From: Sulfidibacter corallicola
GTDB taxonomy: Bacteria > Acidobacteriota > Holophagae > Acanthopleuribacterales > Acanthopleuribacteraceae
Assembly: GCF_017498545.1 (NCBI RefSeq)
Contig: NZ_CP071793.1
Coordinates: forward strand, 7,868,256-7,932,255
Reading direction: 5' to 3'
Length of the DNA stretch: 64,000 nt
Positions 34,760 to 43,919 of this stretch are shown here, one piece after another; the first letter of the stretch is position 1, and the number at the start of each line of letters is the position of its first letter. Below the pieces are notes generated by a model. It saw only the letters and a list, made by a program, of their open reading frames with translations, was not told the origin of the DNA and did not search any database. A program made the position numbers and the translations under genes.

Positions 34760-35880
34760 CGGGCCGTACTCCTTTCATGGGATCGCTGAATGGGAATCTC
34801 CGCCGAGACCCGGGTCCCTTTCCCCGGTTCGGATTCGATGCCCAACTTCCCGTCGAGTTTTGAGAGCGCGGTTCGGCATAACGCCATGCCGATGCCGCTG
34901 CCCATGGGTTTGGTGGTGAAAAACAGGTCCGTGCAATGGGCGGCCACCTCGGGCGGCATGCCCACGCCGGTGTCGGTGACCGAAAACCGGAAGACGTTTC
35001 CGGATTCGTTCATGCCGGCTTCGACGGTCACGCGGTCGCCCGCTTTACAGGCCTGTTTGGCGTTGGTCAACAGGTTGAACAGGATGCCGCGGATGCCACC
35101 CACCTGCAGCGGCAAGGGGGGCAGGGGTGCGACATCCACTTGGAAATCGATACTCAATCGTTCGAACAGCGGTTGAAAAATGCCGCAGGCCTCCATGAGC
35201 GCCAGGCCGATGTGGTGTTCCGTGCTGCAACTGAGGTTGCGCGACAGATTGCCCAGTCCTTCGAACGCGAGCTTCATGCGACGGGTCTCGTGAAGAATGC
35301 CTTCCATCGCCTCGCGGTTCGCACCGGCGGGAAGTTCTTCCAACATGAGCTCGGCGATCGCCATGACCGAGGCCAGCGGGTTTTTCAATTCGTGAAGGAA
35401 GGTCGGAAGGATGTCGTTCAGGGTGGCCATCTCCATCAGACGGTCGCGCTCCTGGTGAAGTTTGGAGAGCGCGCCTTCGTCTCGGAAATGCACCAACCAG
35501 GCTGAATCGATGCGATCTTGCAGTGCGGGCAAAGGTTTGATCCGAAAGGAGTAGATGGATGCTTCGCGGTTAGGGAATTGAAGGTCGCGGGTAAGCGAGA
35601 AAGGACGGCGTTGTTCGAGGGCGGAATCCTCCAGGGGAAAGAACAAGTCCGCGAACGGGGCGCCTTCCATGTCGGAAATCGAGATGCCGGTCACCGATTC
35701 GGAGGCTCGATTGACACGACGAATGCGTTGGTTGCCGTCCAGGAGCAACAATGCCTCGTCCAATGATTCGAATAGCAGGCGAAACCCTGTTTCCAATCGA
35801 TCCTCCGCAAGGTGGGCCGAGGCCTCCGCATGGCTCGGCAGCGAGCGGTTGCGGGTTTTCTGAAGTGGCCCATTTTTCAT
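34756..35880 (-). CDS. Soluble PAS-domain sensor histidine kinase
   Basis: 374 residues without membrane segments. A PAS domain (about 30-135) carries LLFESLDEALLLLDGNQRI and VNRASESVTGISISDMEG. The dimerisation box LPTFLHELKNPLASVMAIAE has phospho-acceptor His163, with His-Glu-Leu-Lys-Asn as in NtrB-like kinases. The ATPase domain has LFNLLTNAKQAC, VTDTGVGMP and GSGIGMALCR. It is the first gene of a six-gene operon reading 35880 to 31392 and presumably phosphorylates Asp53 of the receiver protein three genes on. Being soluble, it probably reads an internal cue, plausibly through the di-iron protein in the same operon. Confidence 0.88.
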   Translation of the reverse strand: MKNGPLQKTRNRSLPSHAEASAHLAEDRLETGFRLLFESLDEALLLLDGNQRIRRVNRASESVTGISISDMEGAPFADLFFPLEDSALEQRRPFSLTRDLQFPNREASIYSFRIKPLPALQDRIDSAWLVHFRDEGALSKLHQERDRLMEMATLNDILPTFLHELKNPLASVMAIAELMLEELPAGANREAMEGILHETRRMKLAFEGLGNLSRNLSCSTEHHIGLALMEACGIFQPLFERLSIDFQVDVAPLPPLPLQVGGIRGILFNLLTNAKQACKAGDRVTVEAGMNESGNVFRFSVTDTGVGMPPEVAAHCTDLFFTTKPMGSGIGMALCRTALSKLDGKLGIESEPGKGTRVSAEIPIQRSHERSTAR

Positions 35881-36447
35881 TTCGGCTCAAAGAGCAACAG
35901 CTATGCCTGTTTGGAAAATCCTTGTGCCCCAAAGGATGGCTGCACGAGAGGGCATTCGAGGGCGAGGATGTGACCGCGCGCATTGCGAAAAATCTCCCAA
36001 TCCGCTTCCGCGGTTGTGCAAAAAGACACAATTTAGCCCATTCGAAGCTGAGTCGATTCCCAGTAGTCGAGGTCGCACAGTCGGATCAGCCTACATGTTG
36101 GGGTTCCCGATGCGGGAATGTCCCGCCTACGGGACAAAATCCGTCCCCGAATCAGGCGCTGGCGTCCATGGGAAAAAAACCGTTCCATGAATCAGGTGAC
36201 CGCTCCCAAGAGACATGCTTGCGTTTTGCTTTCAACCTTTTTTTGAATTAACGTGCGATTCTGTGCTTTCGGCATGTAGCATGGTCGCATGAGGCTGTGG
36301 TAGGATCCACAGTCAATAATTGCCGTTGCCGCGCGAAATGCCCGGCAGTCGCCTGCGCATTGCTTTGCTCGCTCTATGTGATTCCTGCCGGGTACCTGTT
36401 GCGAAAATTTCCCTGCCCTTGCTCATTTCATTTATGCCGGGGAGCCT
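35881..36447. other. Divergent intergenic region
   Basis: 567 bases between the six-gene operon and the TPR gene. It holds one hairpin repeat of the CTACC class (36112-36133) and AT-richer DNA around 36225-36300. No supported gene. Confidence 0.55.
36112..36133 (-). repeat. Short CTACC-flanked hairpin
   Basis: GCGGGA-ATG-TCCCGC followed by CTACGGGACA: the same layout as the other CTACC hairpins with a different, fully paired stem. Confidence 0.55.
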
Positions 36448-37479
36448 ATGAGACTCATCACTCTATATTTGTTTGTCATCGCCATCGGCCTCAACTGTTT
36501 CGCTTGGGATGACGAGACCGCCACCAAAGCGCTTGCCGTCCTGCAGGAACAAGGCGCGCCTGCCGCCATCGCGTTTGCCGACAAACACGAGATTTCGCCC
36601 TACAGCCTGGGCAACCGATTGCTGCGATCGGGCGATATTGCCGGGGCCAAACACTGGTTCGAAAGCTTGGCCGACCAAACCGACGAGGCCCAATATCGAT
36701 ACGGCCTCGCCTATGCCCAGTGGGTCAGCGGCAACCACGCCGTCGCATTGAAGGACGCACACTTCTTATTGGCCAGCGAGCCGCCCCCGAAAATCCGGGC
36801 GCGCACCTATTACCTCACCAGCCAAATCCACTTGGCTGCCTACGATCTGGAGGCCGCCGAGCAGGACAGCCTCTCCAGCTTGGCGATTTACCAATCCTTG
36901 GACGGCATGGCGGGCGGCGAATACCTGAATCACATGATCCTGGCCAATGTCCGTCTCAATCGGGGTGAATACGACGCCGCCCAGTCGCATCTCGACGCGG
37001 CCATCGAGGCCAACGGTCGCCTGCAGGCATTGGGCAAAAAGCCCTATTCGCTCGGCGCCTACTACGATCTGCTCGGCTCGCTCAATCTCGCCCAAGGCAA
37101 CTATTTTCAAGCTCTTACCATGACCCGCCAAAGCTATGATGCCTTCGTCAACAACGGCAATCGCCTCTTGGCGGAACAGGCCGAGGCCAAAACCGCCCTA
37201 CTGTTCCTGCTTGCCGGCAACCCCGAAAAAGCGTACAAGATGGCCCATACCATCTGGGAGCGCACCAGTCACGACGACCACCGCGCCTACGTTCGTGCAC
37301 TCAACGACATCACCCTGATGAAGCTCTCCCAATGCAATAATCACGAGGCGGACGCGACTTCGCGCAAGCGGGCCACGCTCGCCTGGGCGAACGCCAATCC
37401 CGGCGGCCGCATGCTGAAAAAACTGTTGCAAACGATTGAAAACACCCCCTGTCCCGATCTCACCGCGCATCACCATTGA
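36448..37479 (+). CDS. Secreted TPR-repeat protein
   Basis: 343 residues. A short signal peptide (LITLYLFVIAIGLNCFA) is followed by at least five TPR-like helical pairs, for example GDIAGAKHWFESLADQTDEA, DLEAAEQDSLSSLAIYQ, GEYDAAQSHLDAAIEAN, GNYFQALTMTRQSYDAF and GNPEKAYKMAHTIWE. TPR solenoids bind peptides or partner proteins; the cargo is unknown. Codon use is somewhat less GC-biased than in the neighbouring operon. A small acidic protein gene starts 25 bases downstream, after an AAGGAG site, so the two are probably one transcript. Confidence 0.75.
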   Translation: MRLITLYLFVIAIGLNCFAWDDETATKALAVLQEQGAPAAIAFADKHEISPYSLGNRLLRSGDIAGAKHWFESLADQTDEAQYRYGLAYAQWVSGNHAVALKDAHFLLASEPPPKIRARTYYLTSQIHLAAYDLEAAEQDSLSSLAIYQSLDGMAGGEYLNHMILANVRLNRGEYDAAQSHLDAAIEANGRLQALGKKPYSLGAYYDLLGSLNLAQGNYFQALTMTRQSYDAFVNNGNRLLAEQAEAKTALLFLLAGNPEKAYKMAHTIWERTSHDDHRAYVRALNDITLMKLSQCNNHEADATSRKRATLAWANANPGGRMLKKLLQTIENTPCPDLTAHHH

Positions 37480-37503
37480 TGTACTTTGTAAGGAGCAACC
37501 ACC

Positions 37504-37737
37504 GTGTTAGACCCCGTCGACCTGTCCCTGACGCCCCTTGCCAGCCAAGCCACGCCCGTGGCAGTTACACCGAGCCAGGAGCCACAACCTGACACGGCCC
37601 TTTTTTCAGAAGACGATCAAGTGGAGCTTTCCGCCGGTCAGGAAAGCCCGACCTTCGCGACCTATACCGACACCGGCAATCTGGAATCATCCATTCCGCC
37701 GGTCAACGATCTGCCCGACGACGACAACGGCTCCTAA
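37504..37737 (+). CDS. Small acidic disordered protein
   Basis: 77 residues from a GTG start with AAGGAG about ten bases upstream. The sequence is rich in Asp, Glu, Pro, Ser and Thr, with no Cys, no hydrophobic segment and no signal peptide (TPSQEPQPDTALFSEDDQVE; ends NDLPDDDNGS), so it is probably unstructured. I know no family. The close position behind a secreted TPR protein suggests the two work together, for instance as partner or propeptide-like ligand, but this is inference only. A false call is possible, though ribosome binding site and spacing favour a real gene. Confidence 0.5.
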   Translation: MLDPVDLSLTPLASQATPVAVTPSQEPQPDTALFSEDDQVELSAGQESPTFATYTDTGNLESSIPPVNDLPDDDNGS

Positions 37738-38003
37738 ATTCCCGCTCGCGATCCTCATCCAGGCCTCGTCCCAACTCGGCATTTTTTCTTCTGCGCCCAT
37801 GACCGGCGAACGGTCTCCGTGTATCCAGATTTTGGTGGGCAAAATTCGGGGTTCGTTAAATAATCGATCCACAGGAAAACACCGGTCCTTCCGGCTGTTG
37901 GCCGGCCAAGATCGTGGCCAAGGTTCAGGCATGTTTCTCGATGGGTTTCCCTCGCCGGGGAGGGACCCTGAGATCGGGAAGAGATTTGAATCAGGAAGGT
38001 GTC

Positions 38004-38354
38004 ATGAAAAAACATCGGATTTATACGATGAGCTTCGCAAGTGTCTATCCCCATTACGTTGCAAAGGCGGAGAAAAAAGGACGAACGAAAACGGAAGTGG
38101 ACCAAATCATTCGTTGGTTGACAGGGTATGAGCAGGAAGCGTTGGAGGCCCTGCTGGAGGCAAAGACCAATTTTGAGACCTTCTTTGCGGAAGCGCCGCA
38201 ACTGAATCCTTCGCGAGAGTTGATCAAGGGCGTGGTTTGCGGTGTCCGAGTGGAAAACATCGAAGAGCCGACCATGCGGGAAATTCGCTACCTGGATAAG
38301 TTGATCGATGAGCTGGCCAGGGGGAAAGCGATGGAGAAAATATTACGAAAGTGA
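38004..38354 (+). CDS. DUF2200 family protein
   Basis: 116 residues, cytoplasmic. It closely follows the DUF2200 pattern: YTMSFASVYPHYVAKAEKKG at the N-terminus, VDQIIRWLTGY, FFAEAPQLNPS, GVVCGVRVENIEEP and IRYLDKLIDELARGK near the end. Family length is about 115-120, so it is complete. The function of the family is not known. I moved the start from the longest frame (37914) to the ATG at 38004, where AGGAAGG precedes it and the family similarity begins. It stands alone between repeat-bearing intergenic stretches; DUF2200 genes are often scattered singletons, consistent with horizontal movement. Confidence 0.88.
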   Translation: MKKHRIYTMSFASVYPHYVAKAEKKGRTKTEVDQIIRWLTGYEQEALEALLEAKTNFETFFAEAPQLNPSRELIKGVVCGVRVENIEEPTMREIRYLDKLIDELARGKAMEKILRK

Positions 38355-39074
38355 GCGGGCAGCCCCAATGTATCGGACAGTGAGCGAGGCAACCCGCGCG
38401 AACATGCAGATCTCTTTACATTCAAAGGCTGTGATTTCCCAACTGGAACGGGACAATATGGTCCACGAATCACTCGACTTACACGAATCAAAACATTTCC
38501 ACGGAATGGTATCTCGCAGTACCGCCGGTCCTTCAAAAAATCAGGAATACAGGATTCGAGGATGGTTTTTTCATTCGTGTCAATCTGTGTGATTCGTGGA
38601 CAGACTTTAAAGCAATATCAGGAAGCCAGAAAAAATCGAAATCAGGTAAAGCATGGCCGTGGTGTGCCGCCAAATGCTTGTCCTTTCCTGGCTTCCGATC
38701 TTCAAGGATTCCTGTTTCATTCCCAGGATAGGGTAAAGAGAGCCTGCTCCGCTACTTCGCACCCGCCTCCGCGATCTCCGAGAACTCTTATGTAACAAAC
38801 TCTGTAAACCTCGAAGATAAAGATAAAAACCTAAAAAGGCGGATGTGCAGGGAGTTCGTCGAAAAATGTCGGCCCGGCGGGCCAACTTACTGCAACGACG
38901 CCCCTCTCACAAATGCGGGAACTCCCAAACGATTCGCTTCGATTAGTTACCCACCTGAAACCCGGGCCCCCGGCCTGGGCGGCGACTCTGTGGTAAAAAA
39001 GGACTTATGTATAAGGACCCCTGCCCCTACGAAGCATCCCCCTTACCCGAAACCACCTGCGCTTGTTTCCCGAT
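38355..39074. repeat. Gene-free repeat block
   Basis: It holds a 'ccaggaaa'-type repeat (38627-38735), a 'gtgtgattcgtgga' motif at 38580 and the inverted copy of the ~205-bp repeat (38789-38999). No supported gene. Confidence 0.7.
38789..38999 (-). repeat. ~205-bp dispersed repeat, inverted copy
   Basis: Reverse complement of the elements at 6148-6356 and 51571-51777, with only scattered differences over the full length. It begins with TTATGTAACAAACTC and ends with GACTCTGTGGTA. Confidence 0.8.
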
Positions 39075-42000
39075 TCAAGGAGATTTTTGCGAGCCGAGAT
39101 CCCTCTTCTGAAAGGCGATCGCCTCCGCGATCGGTTGCGTCAGTGCGCTTTCCGGGGTGGCCACGGAGGCCAGGTGCTCGAACATGAACAGGGCGTCCGG
39201 GTCCGAAATGGAATGTCTGTGGAAGTAAGCCGCCGCGCGCTCGATCCGATTCGCCACTTCGCCCTGACCGCCCACCAGTTGGCACCAGGCCCCAATCAGA
39301 TCCGCGTAGGCGATCAGGCCCGTCCAGCTCTTGCGGGCCAGATCCAACTTGAGGAGATGCAATCGTTTGGACGCCTCTTTCGGGTTGATGCGAGCGACCG
39401 CGTTCAGGGCGAGGTTCAGGCGCGGGTACAGTGCCTCTGCCGAGTCGATCGTGGTCAGGGTCGTCAGCGACGCCACGTAGAGCCGTTCCGCCAAATCGAA
39501 ATCACCGTTCAGGCGCGCCAGATCGCCTCGGGCGTTTTGGGTTCGCGCCACCCCATAGCGGTTTCCTCGGGCACCGAAGATTGCTTCCGCTTCGCTGTAG
39601 GCGGCGCCGGCTCGATCCCACTCGCGGCGTTGTCGGGCCACATCGCCGCGACCCACCCAGACGTCGGCGACCCCGTGATCGTCGCCGATGGTGCGGTAGA
39701 GCCGGAGGCTGTCTTCCAAGAGTTCCAAGGCACGGGCGAAGTGACCCTGTTGGCGGAGCACGTCGCCCAGCCCCCAGCTCCCGGCGGCCAAGGCGTGGGG
39801 ATCGGCCGCCTCCTTCAGGACCGTGACCGATTCGTACAATTCCGCCGCTCGGGAGAGATCGCCGCGTCGGCGGGCAGCATCGCCCAGGAGCCGCAGTGCC
39901 TCGACGCGCTCTTTGCGGTCCTGGGCACCCTCGTGTCGTCGGCAGGCGTCGACCACGCGCACGGCCCAGCTACTGGCCTCGTCGACCAGGCCCTGGTGAA
40001 GACAGATGCGCGAGCGCAGGATCCATCCCGGGAAGTGGGCCGGCTGCGCCAGTTCCTGGCGTTCGATGATGGCCTCGCGCGCATTCAGCAGGGCGTGACC
40101 GCGTTGGTAATCGCTGGATTCGCGCATCTCGTTGGCGCCGCAGAGCAAAGGCTCCAGTGCGTCCAAGGGCTCCTCCGTTTCGGCCAGGTAGAGGCCCAGC
40201 CGAGCGGCCGTGCCGCGTTCGCCGCGCTCGTAGGCGGGTTGCAGCACGGCGGCGCAAATGCGGTTGAAATGAGACCAACGCCCCTGTTCGCGGGCGATGC
40301 GTTCCAGGCTCTCGCGCAGCATGCCGTGAACGAAAGACCAGCCGTTCTCCTCGCGCACGGCCAAGTGGACGCGGGTCAGCTCCGTCCAGAGATCCTCGCG
40401 AGGGGTCAGGCCGGCGAGTCGGCAGGCCGTGTCCCATTCCGTGGCGAAGACCGTCTGGCCCAGGACCGCCGCCAACTCCAGGGCGATCTGGTCGTTGCCC
40501 ATGGGTTCGAGAATCGCCGTCACCCGTTCGCGCCAGACCTGGTGCAGATCCTCGGGGAGGGAAGCGGCCTCGTGGGCGCCCTCGACCAGTTCGAACCCGT
40601 GACGCCCGGTGCGCAGCAGGTTGCGGTCGATCCAGTCGGCGATGAGCTGGGTGGCGAAGAGCGGATTGCCGGCGGTGCGGGTTTCCACTTGGGCGGCGAG
40701 CTGCGGGGCTAGGCCCAGGATGCGCCGGATCAGGGTCGCGCGGTCGGCCTGCGGCAGCGGGCCGACCTGGAGCCCGGTCACTCGGGGCGACCTGTTCAGG
40801 GCCTGTAGGGCCGCGAATTCCGGACTCTCCGCGGGCAGGGCCTCGTCGCGAGCCGTCAGGACGACCAGTACCGGCGCGTGCACGCGCTCCAAAATCTGGT
40901 GGGTGACCGTCAGGGCTTCCAGACCCCATTGCACGTCGTCCAGCCAGAGCACGACCGGTCGCTGGGCGGCCACGCCCTCGATCAGTCGAATCACGATTTG
41001 GTGACGCTCCGATGGGGAAAGCGGTACTTCGACGTCGAAAAAACGCTGCAAATCGCGGCTCAACGCCTCGTTCATCCAGGGACGCATGATCTTGAAATGA
41101 TTCAGGTTTTGGATTACCGAGGCGTGGTCCAGGCCGATCGCCCGGCATTTGCGCCGCACCATCGATTCCATGCCGTGATAGGCGCCCGAACGTCCCGGAT
41201 GGTGGGTGGCCCGAAAGACCGAGGCGCCCAGGGTTTCGTGGGCCTGCTCGCCGAGGGTGCGGGCGAGCCTGCTCTTGCCCGTGCCGGCCGGTCCGTGCAG
41301 GACAACCGCTCGTGGTTGGCGGTGCTCGATGGCGAGGCGCAGTGCATCCCAAAGGGCGCGGCGCTCGTCGACGCGGCCGACCAGGGGCACTTCCCGGTAG
41401 CTGAAGACACCGAGCCCGGTGGTGTCGGTGTCGGCGGTGAAGGTGGTCTCCTCCAGCCGTGGCGGGCTTACCGGAATCGGGGGCGTGAGCGGGGGAAGAA
41501 AGGCACCTCGCTCCGGAGGGGAGTCGGCCGCTGCGTGACCATCCAGGCATTGGAGGGCGTAGCCGGCTTCGGCGGCGCTTTGAAAACGTCGGCCGATGCC
41601 TTTGGCGAGGGTCGCCTGCAGCCATTGCGCGAGGCCGTCGGGTACCGGGAAGCGCGGCACCAGGGGCGGCGGGTCCTTGTGGAGATGGGCATAGGTGTAG
41701 GCGATGGGCGACACCTCCTTGAAGGGCGGTGCCCCGGAGACCCATTCGAAGACCAGGCATCCCAGGGCGTAGAGGTCCGTCCAGGGTCCGAAATCGCGCC
41801 ATTCGCCCAAAAACTGTTCGGGAGCCATGTAGGTCGGCGTGCCCCAGGAAAGTACATCGCCGGCGATCTGGGTGTTCTCGATGGCGTGGGCGATGCCGAA
41901 ATCGGCCAACTTGAGCGTCGGCCCGGCTTCGTGTAACTGGATCAACAGGTTGGCGGGTTTCAAATCGCGATGAATCAGCCCGCGGGCGTGGGCGTGCCCC

Positions 42001-42383
42001 AGGGCCGAGAGCAGGGCGGTCAGGTAATCGCGTACGGTCGGCCAATCGACGGGTGGGGTTCGTTCGTGCAGGGCGCCGCCTTGGGCCCACTCGCTGAGCA
42101 GGTAGGGCGTGTCGGCCGGGAGATCGAGCGAGGACAGCGCGGGGTGGTCGGCCGAAAGGCGACCGTAGTCGAGAACCCGCAGCACGTTGGGGTGATTGAG
42201 GGCGGCGGTGGCCTGGACCTCGTCGATCAGGGCCTGGCGGAAGAGGGGATCGCGCGCATTGTGCGCGGTGAGGAATTTGATCGCGATGGGATTGCCGTTC
42301 CGGTGCCGGCCACGCCACACGGAGGCCATCGTGCCCCTGGCCACGAGGCTGTCCAGGCGAAAGAGGTCGCGGTCAGATTCCAT
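39075..42383 (-). CDS. Ser/Thr protein kinase fused to ATPase and TPR domains (PknK-like)
   Basis: 1102 residues. An intact Hanks-type kinase (about 5-270) has VAIK-type Lys in IAIKFLTAHN, the catalytic loop LIHRDLKPANLL with Asp140, DFG in LADFGIAHA and PTYMAPEQFLG. A STAND/AAA_16-type ATPase follows, with Walker A GPAGTGKSRLARTLG (Lys370) and Walker B-like VLWLDDVQWG. The C-terminal half (about 680-1080) is TPR-like. It resembles PknK-type integrators of signal and protein binding; there is no DNA-binding or adenylate cyclase domain. I chose the ATG at 42383 because the kinase starts right behind it (FRLDSLVARGTMASVWRG); a longer frame to 42575 is open. It lies 303 bases downstream of a two-component pair on the same strand. 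Confidence 0.87.
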   Translation of the reverse strand: MESDRDLFRLDSLVARGTMASVWRGRHRNGNPIAIKFLTAHNARDPLFRQALIDEVQATAALNHPNVLRVLDYGRLSADHPALSSLDLPADTPYLLSEWAQGGALHERTPPVDWPTVRDYLTALLSALGHAHARGLIHRDLKPANLLIQLHEAGPTLKLADFGIAHAIENTQIAGDVLSWGTPTYMAPEQFLGEWRDFGPWTDLYALGCLVFEWVSGAPPFKEVSPIAYTYAHLHKDPPPLVPRFPVPDGLAQWLQATLAKGIGRRFQSAAEAGYALQCLDGHAAADSPPERGAFLPPLTPPIPVSPPRLEETTFTADTDTTGLGVFSYREVPLVGRVDERRALWDALRLAIEHRQPRAVVLHGPAGTGKSRLARTLGEQAHETLGASVFRATHHPGRSGAYHGMESMVRRKCRAIGLDHASVIQNLNHFKIMRPWMNEALSRDLQRFFDVEVPLSPSERHQIVIRLIEGVAAQRPVVLWLDDVQWGLEALTVTHQILERVHAPVLVVLTARDEALPAESPEFAALQALNRSPRVTGLQVGPLPQADRATLIRRILGLAPQLAAQVETRTAGNPLFATQLIADWIDRNLLRTGRHGFELVEGAHEAASLPEDLHQVWRERVTAILEPMGNDQIALELAAVLGQTVFATEWDTACRLAGLTPREDLWTELTRVHLAVREENGWSFVHGMLRESLERIAREQGRWSHFNRICAAVLQPAYERGERGTAARLGLYLAETEEPLDALEPLLCGANEMRESSDYQRGHALLNAREAIIERQELAQPAHFPGWILRSRICLHQGLVDEASSWAVRVVDACRRHEGAQDRKERVEALRLLGDAARRRGDLSRAAELYESVTVLKEAADPHALAAGSWGLGDVLRQQGHFARALELLEDSLRLYRTIGDDHGVADVWVGRGDVARQRREWDRAGAAYSEAEAIFGARGNRYGVARTQNARGDLARLNGDFDLAERLYVASLTTLTTIDSAEALYPRLNLALNAVARINPKEASKRLHLLKLDLARKSWTGLIAYADLIGAWCQLVGGQGEVANRIERAAAYFHRHSISDPDALFMFEHLASVATPESALTQPIAEAIAFQKRDLGSQKSP

Positions 42384-42686
42384 AGACGCATTCCGGTGGA
42401 GAGCTTTCGACAACCGAAAACGGGCATCGAAGTTGTGGGGTTTCGGCTGGGATGTGGGGATGGGCCGCTTCAAATCGGAGGGGGTGACACGGGAGGGACC
42501 CGCGGAGTGAAGGACGACGGCCGTGGCCACGGTGCGGCATCCACGCCGTGGCGAAGGGAAAGATGAATGGAACATCTAATATGTAGCACAAACGCCGTGA
42601 AGCGCCTAGTGTTGCGGGCTCCGGACGGGCGTCGCTCACCGCGGGCAGCGCGGCGGTGCGGGAACGGATCGTCGCTACCGTCGTGT
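42384..42686 (-). other. Intergenic stretch before the Ser/Thr kinase gene
   Basis: 303 bases between the histidine kinase stop and the Ser/Thr kinase start. The frame of the downstream gene is open through part of it, but there is no domain similarity. It should contain a promoter if the kinase is transcribed separately; none is evident. Confidence 0.4.
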
Positions 42687-43919
42687 CTATGTCTGCCGGT
42701 CAGGGAACTCCAGGTGGGCCGTGAATTCGGTCTCGGTTCGGCTGAAATGCAGCACGCCGTCGTGTGCCTCCGCGATTTGCTGGACCAGCCACAGGCCGAG
42801 CCCCGTACTGGCCATCCGTTGCGCCAAATTGGGGAAACTGCCCGTCGTGAACGGTGCGGTCATTCGGGATAGGTGTTGGGGGTCGAAACCCGGTCCGGGA
42901 TCGATCACTTCCATAATCACGCGGCCTCGATCGCGACGCGCATGGATCTGAATTTTCCCGGGTTTCGCGTACTTGACCGAATTGGTGATCAAATTGGTCA
43001 GGGCCTGCTCCAGCTTGAGTCGATCCCCGTGGAAGACCAGGTCTTCGGCGGGGTCCCATGTCAGTTCACGCTGGTGGTGTTGCAACAGCACTTCGAGCCG
43101 GACCGAGAGATTCTCGATGAGGTCGGTCGCGTGGATTTGATCGAGGTTGAGGCGGTCGCTGCCGATGTCGAAGCGCGCCCGTTGCAGCAGGTCGTCGCTC
43201 AAATGGGACAGGCGCATGGCGTCCAGGTAGATCTTCTCCAATTCGCGACGTTCCCGAGAATCGCCTATCTTGGAAAGAACCAATTCCAGTCGCGACATCA
43301 AGCTGGTGAGCGGGGTGCCCAGCTCGTGGAACACCGATGCGAAAAAAGCCTCCTTGGCGCGGTCGAGCTCGTGGTAGAAGCGAATTTCACGCGTCACGGG
43401 ATCGAGCAGGAACAGCAAGCCGCTGCGACGGTGCCAGATCATCACCATCACCAGCGAAGCCAGGACCCCGTAGGAAAGGAAGGTGAACCACAGCTTGTCG
43501 TTGCGGCGGCTGACGGCGAGCAGGCGTTCCTCGTGACGGGCGAGCCACAACAGCTTCCAATCACCGGCCAACAGGGCGATGGTCCAAGTCTGTTCCCCGT
43601 CTTCGAGACGGCCGTGCCAGGTGCTGAGGCGCTCCCTGAGTTTCGGTGTCGGCTTCACCCCCGAATCGTGAAGAAATTGTTCGTGGTCCCAGATCAATTG
43701 ATGAAAAGTGTAGGTGCGGTTCAAATGGTCCAGAACGATGTCGTGCGCTTCGTCCTGAACCAGGATCAGCGTGGCCATCGCGGTGCGCAGATCGGCGATG
43801 ACCAGCCGCCGCAGCACCACCAAAAACACCGCGGCCAAGGCCAGACAGGCAATCAGGCCGGTGAGCAACAGCAGGGCCGTGTGGCGCCGTTGCAGCTCGC
43901 GATGGGCATCAACTCTCAA
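42687..43919 (-). CDS. Transmembrane sensor histidine kinase
   Basis: 410 residues. Two membrane helices (LLLLTGLIACLALAAVFLVVL near 16-36 and FLSYGVLASLVMVMIW near 147-162) flank a periplasmic sensor loop of about 110 residues. The dimerisation box FFASVFHELGTPLTSLMSRL has His198. The ATPase domain has LTNLITNSVKYAKPG, VIDPGPGFDP and STGLGLWLVQQIAEAHDG. It overlaps the upstream OmpR-type regulator gene by 11 bases, so the two form a standard two-component pair. The periplasmic loop has no domain I recognise. Confidence 0.9.
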   Translation of the reverse strand: MRVDAHRELQRRHTALLLLTGLIACLALAAVFLVVLRRLVIADLRTAMATLILVQDEAHDIVLDHLNRTYTFHQLIWDHEQFLHDSGVKPTPKLRERLSTWHGRLEDGEQTWTIALLAGDWKLLWLARHEERLLAVSRRNDKLWFTFLSYGVLASLVMVMIWHRRSGLLFLLDPVTREIRFYHELDRAKEAFFASVFHELGTPLTSLMSRLELVLSKIGDSRERRELEKIYLDAMRLSHLSDDLLQRARFDIGSDRLNLDQIHATDLIENLSVRLEVLLQHHQRELTWDPAEDLVFHGDRLKLEQALTNLITNSVKYAKPGKIQIHARRDRGRVIMEVIDPGPGFDPQHLSRMTAPFTTGSFPNLAQRMASTGLGLWLVQQIAEAHDGVLHFSRTETEFTAHLEFPDRQT

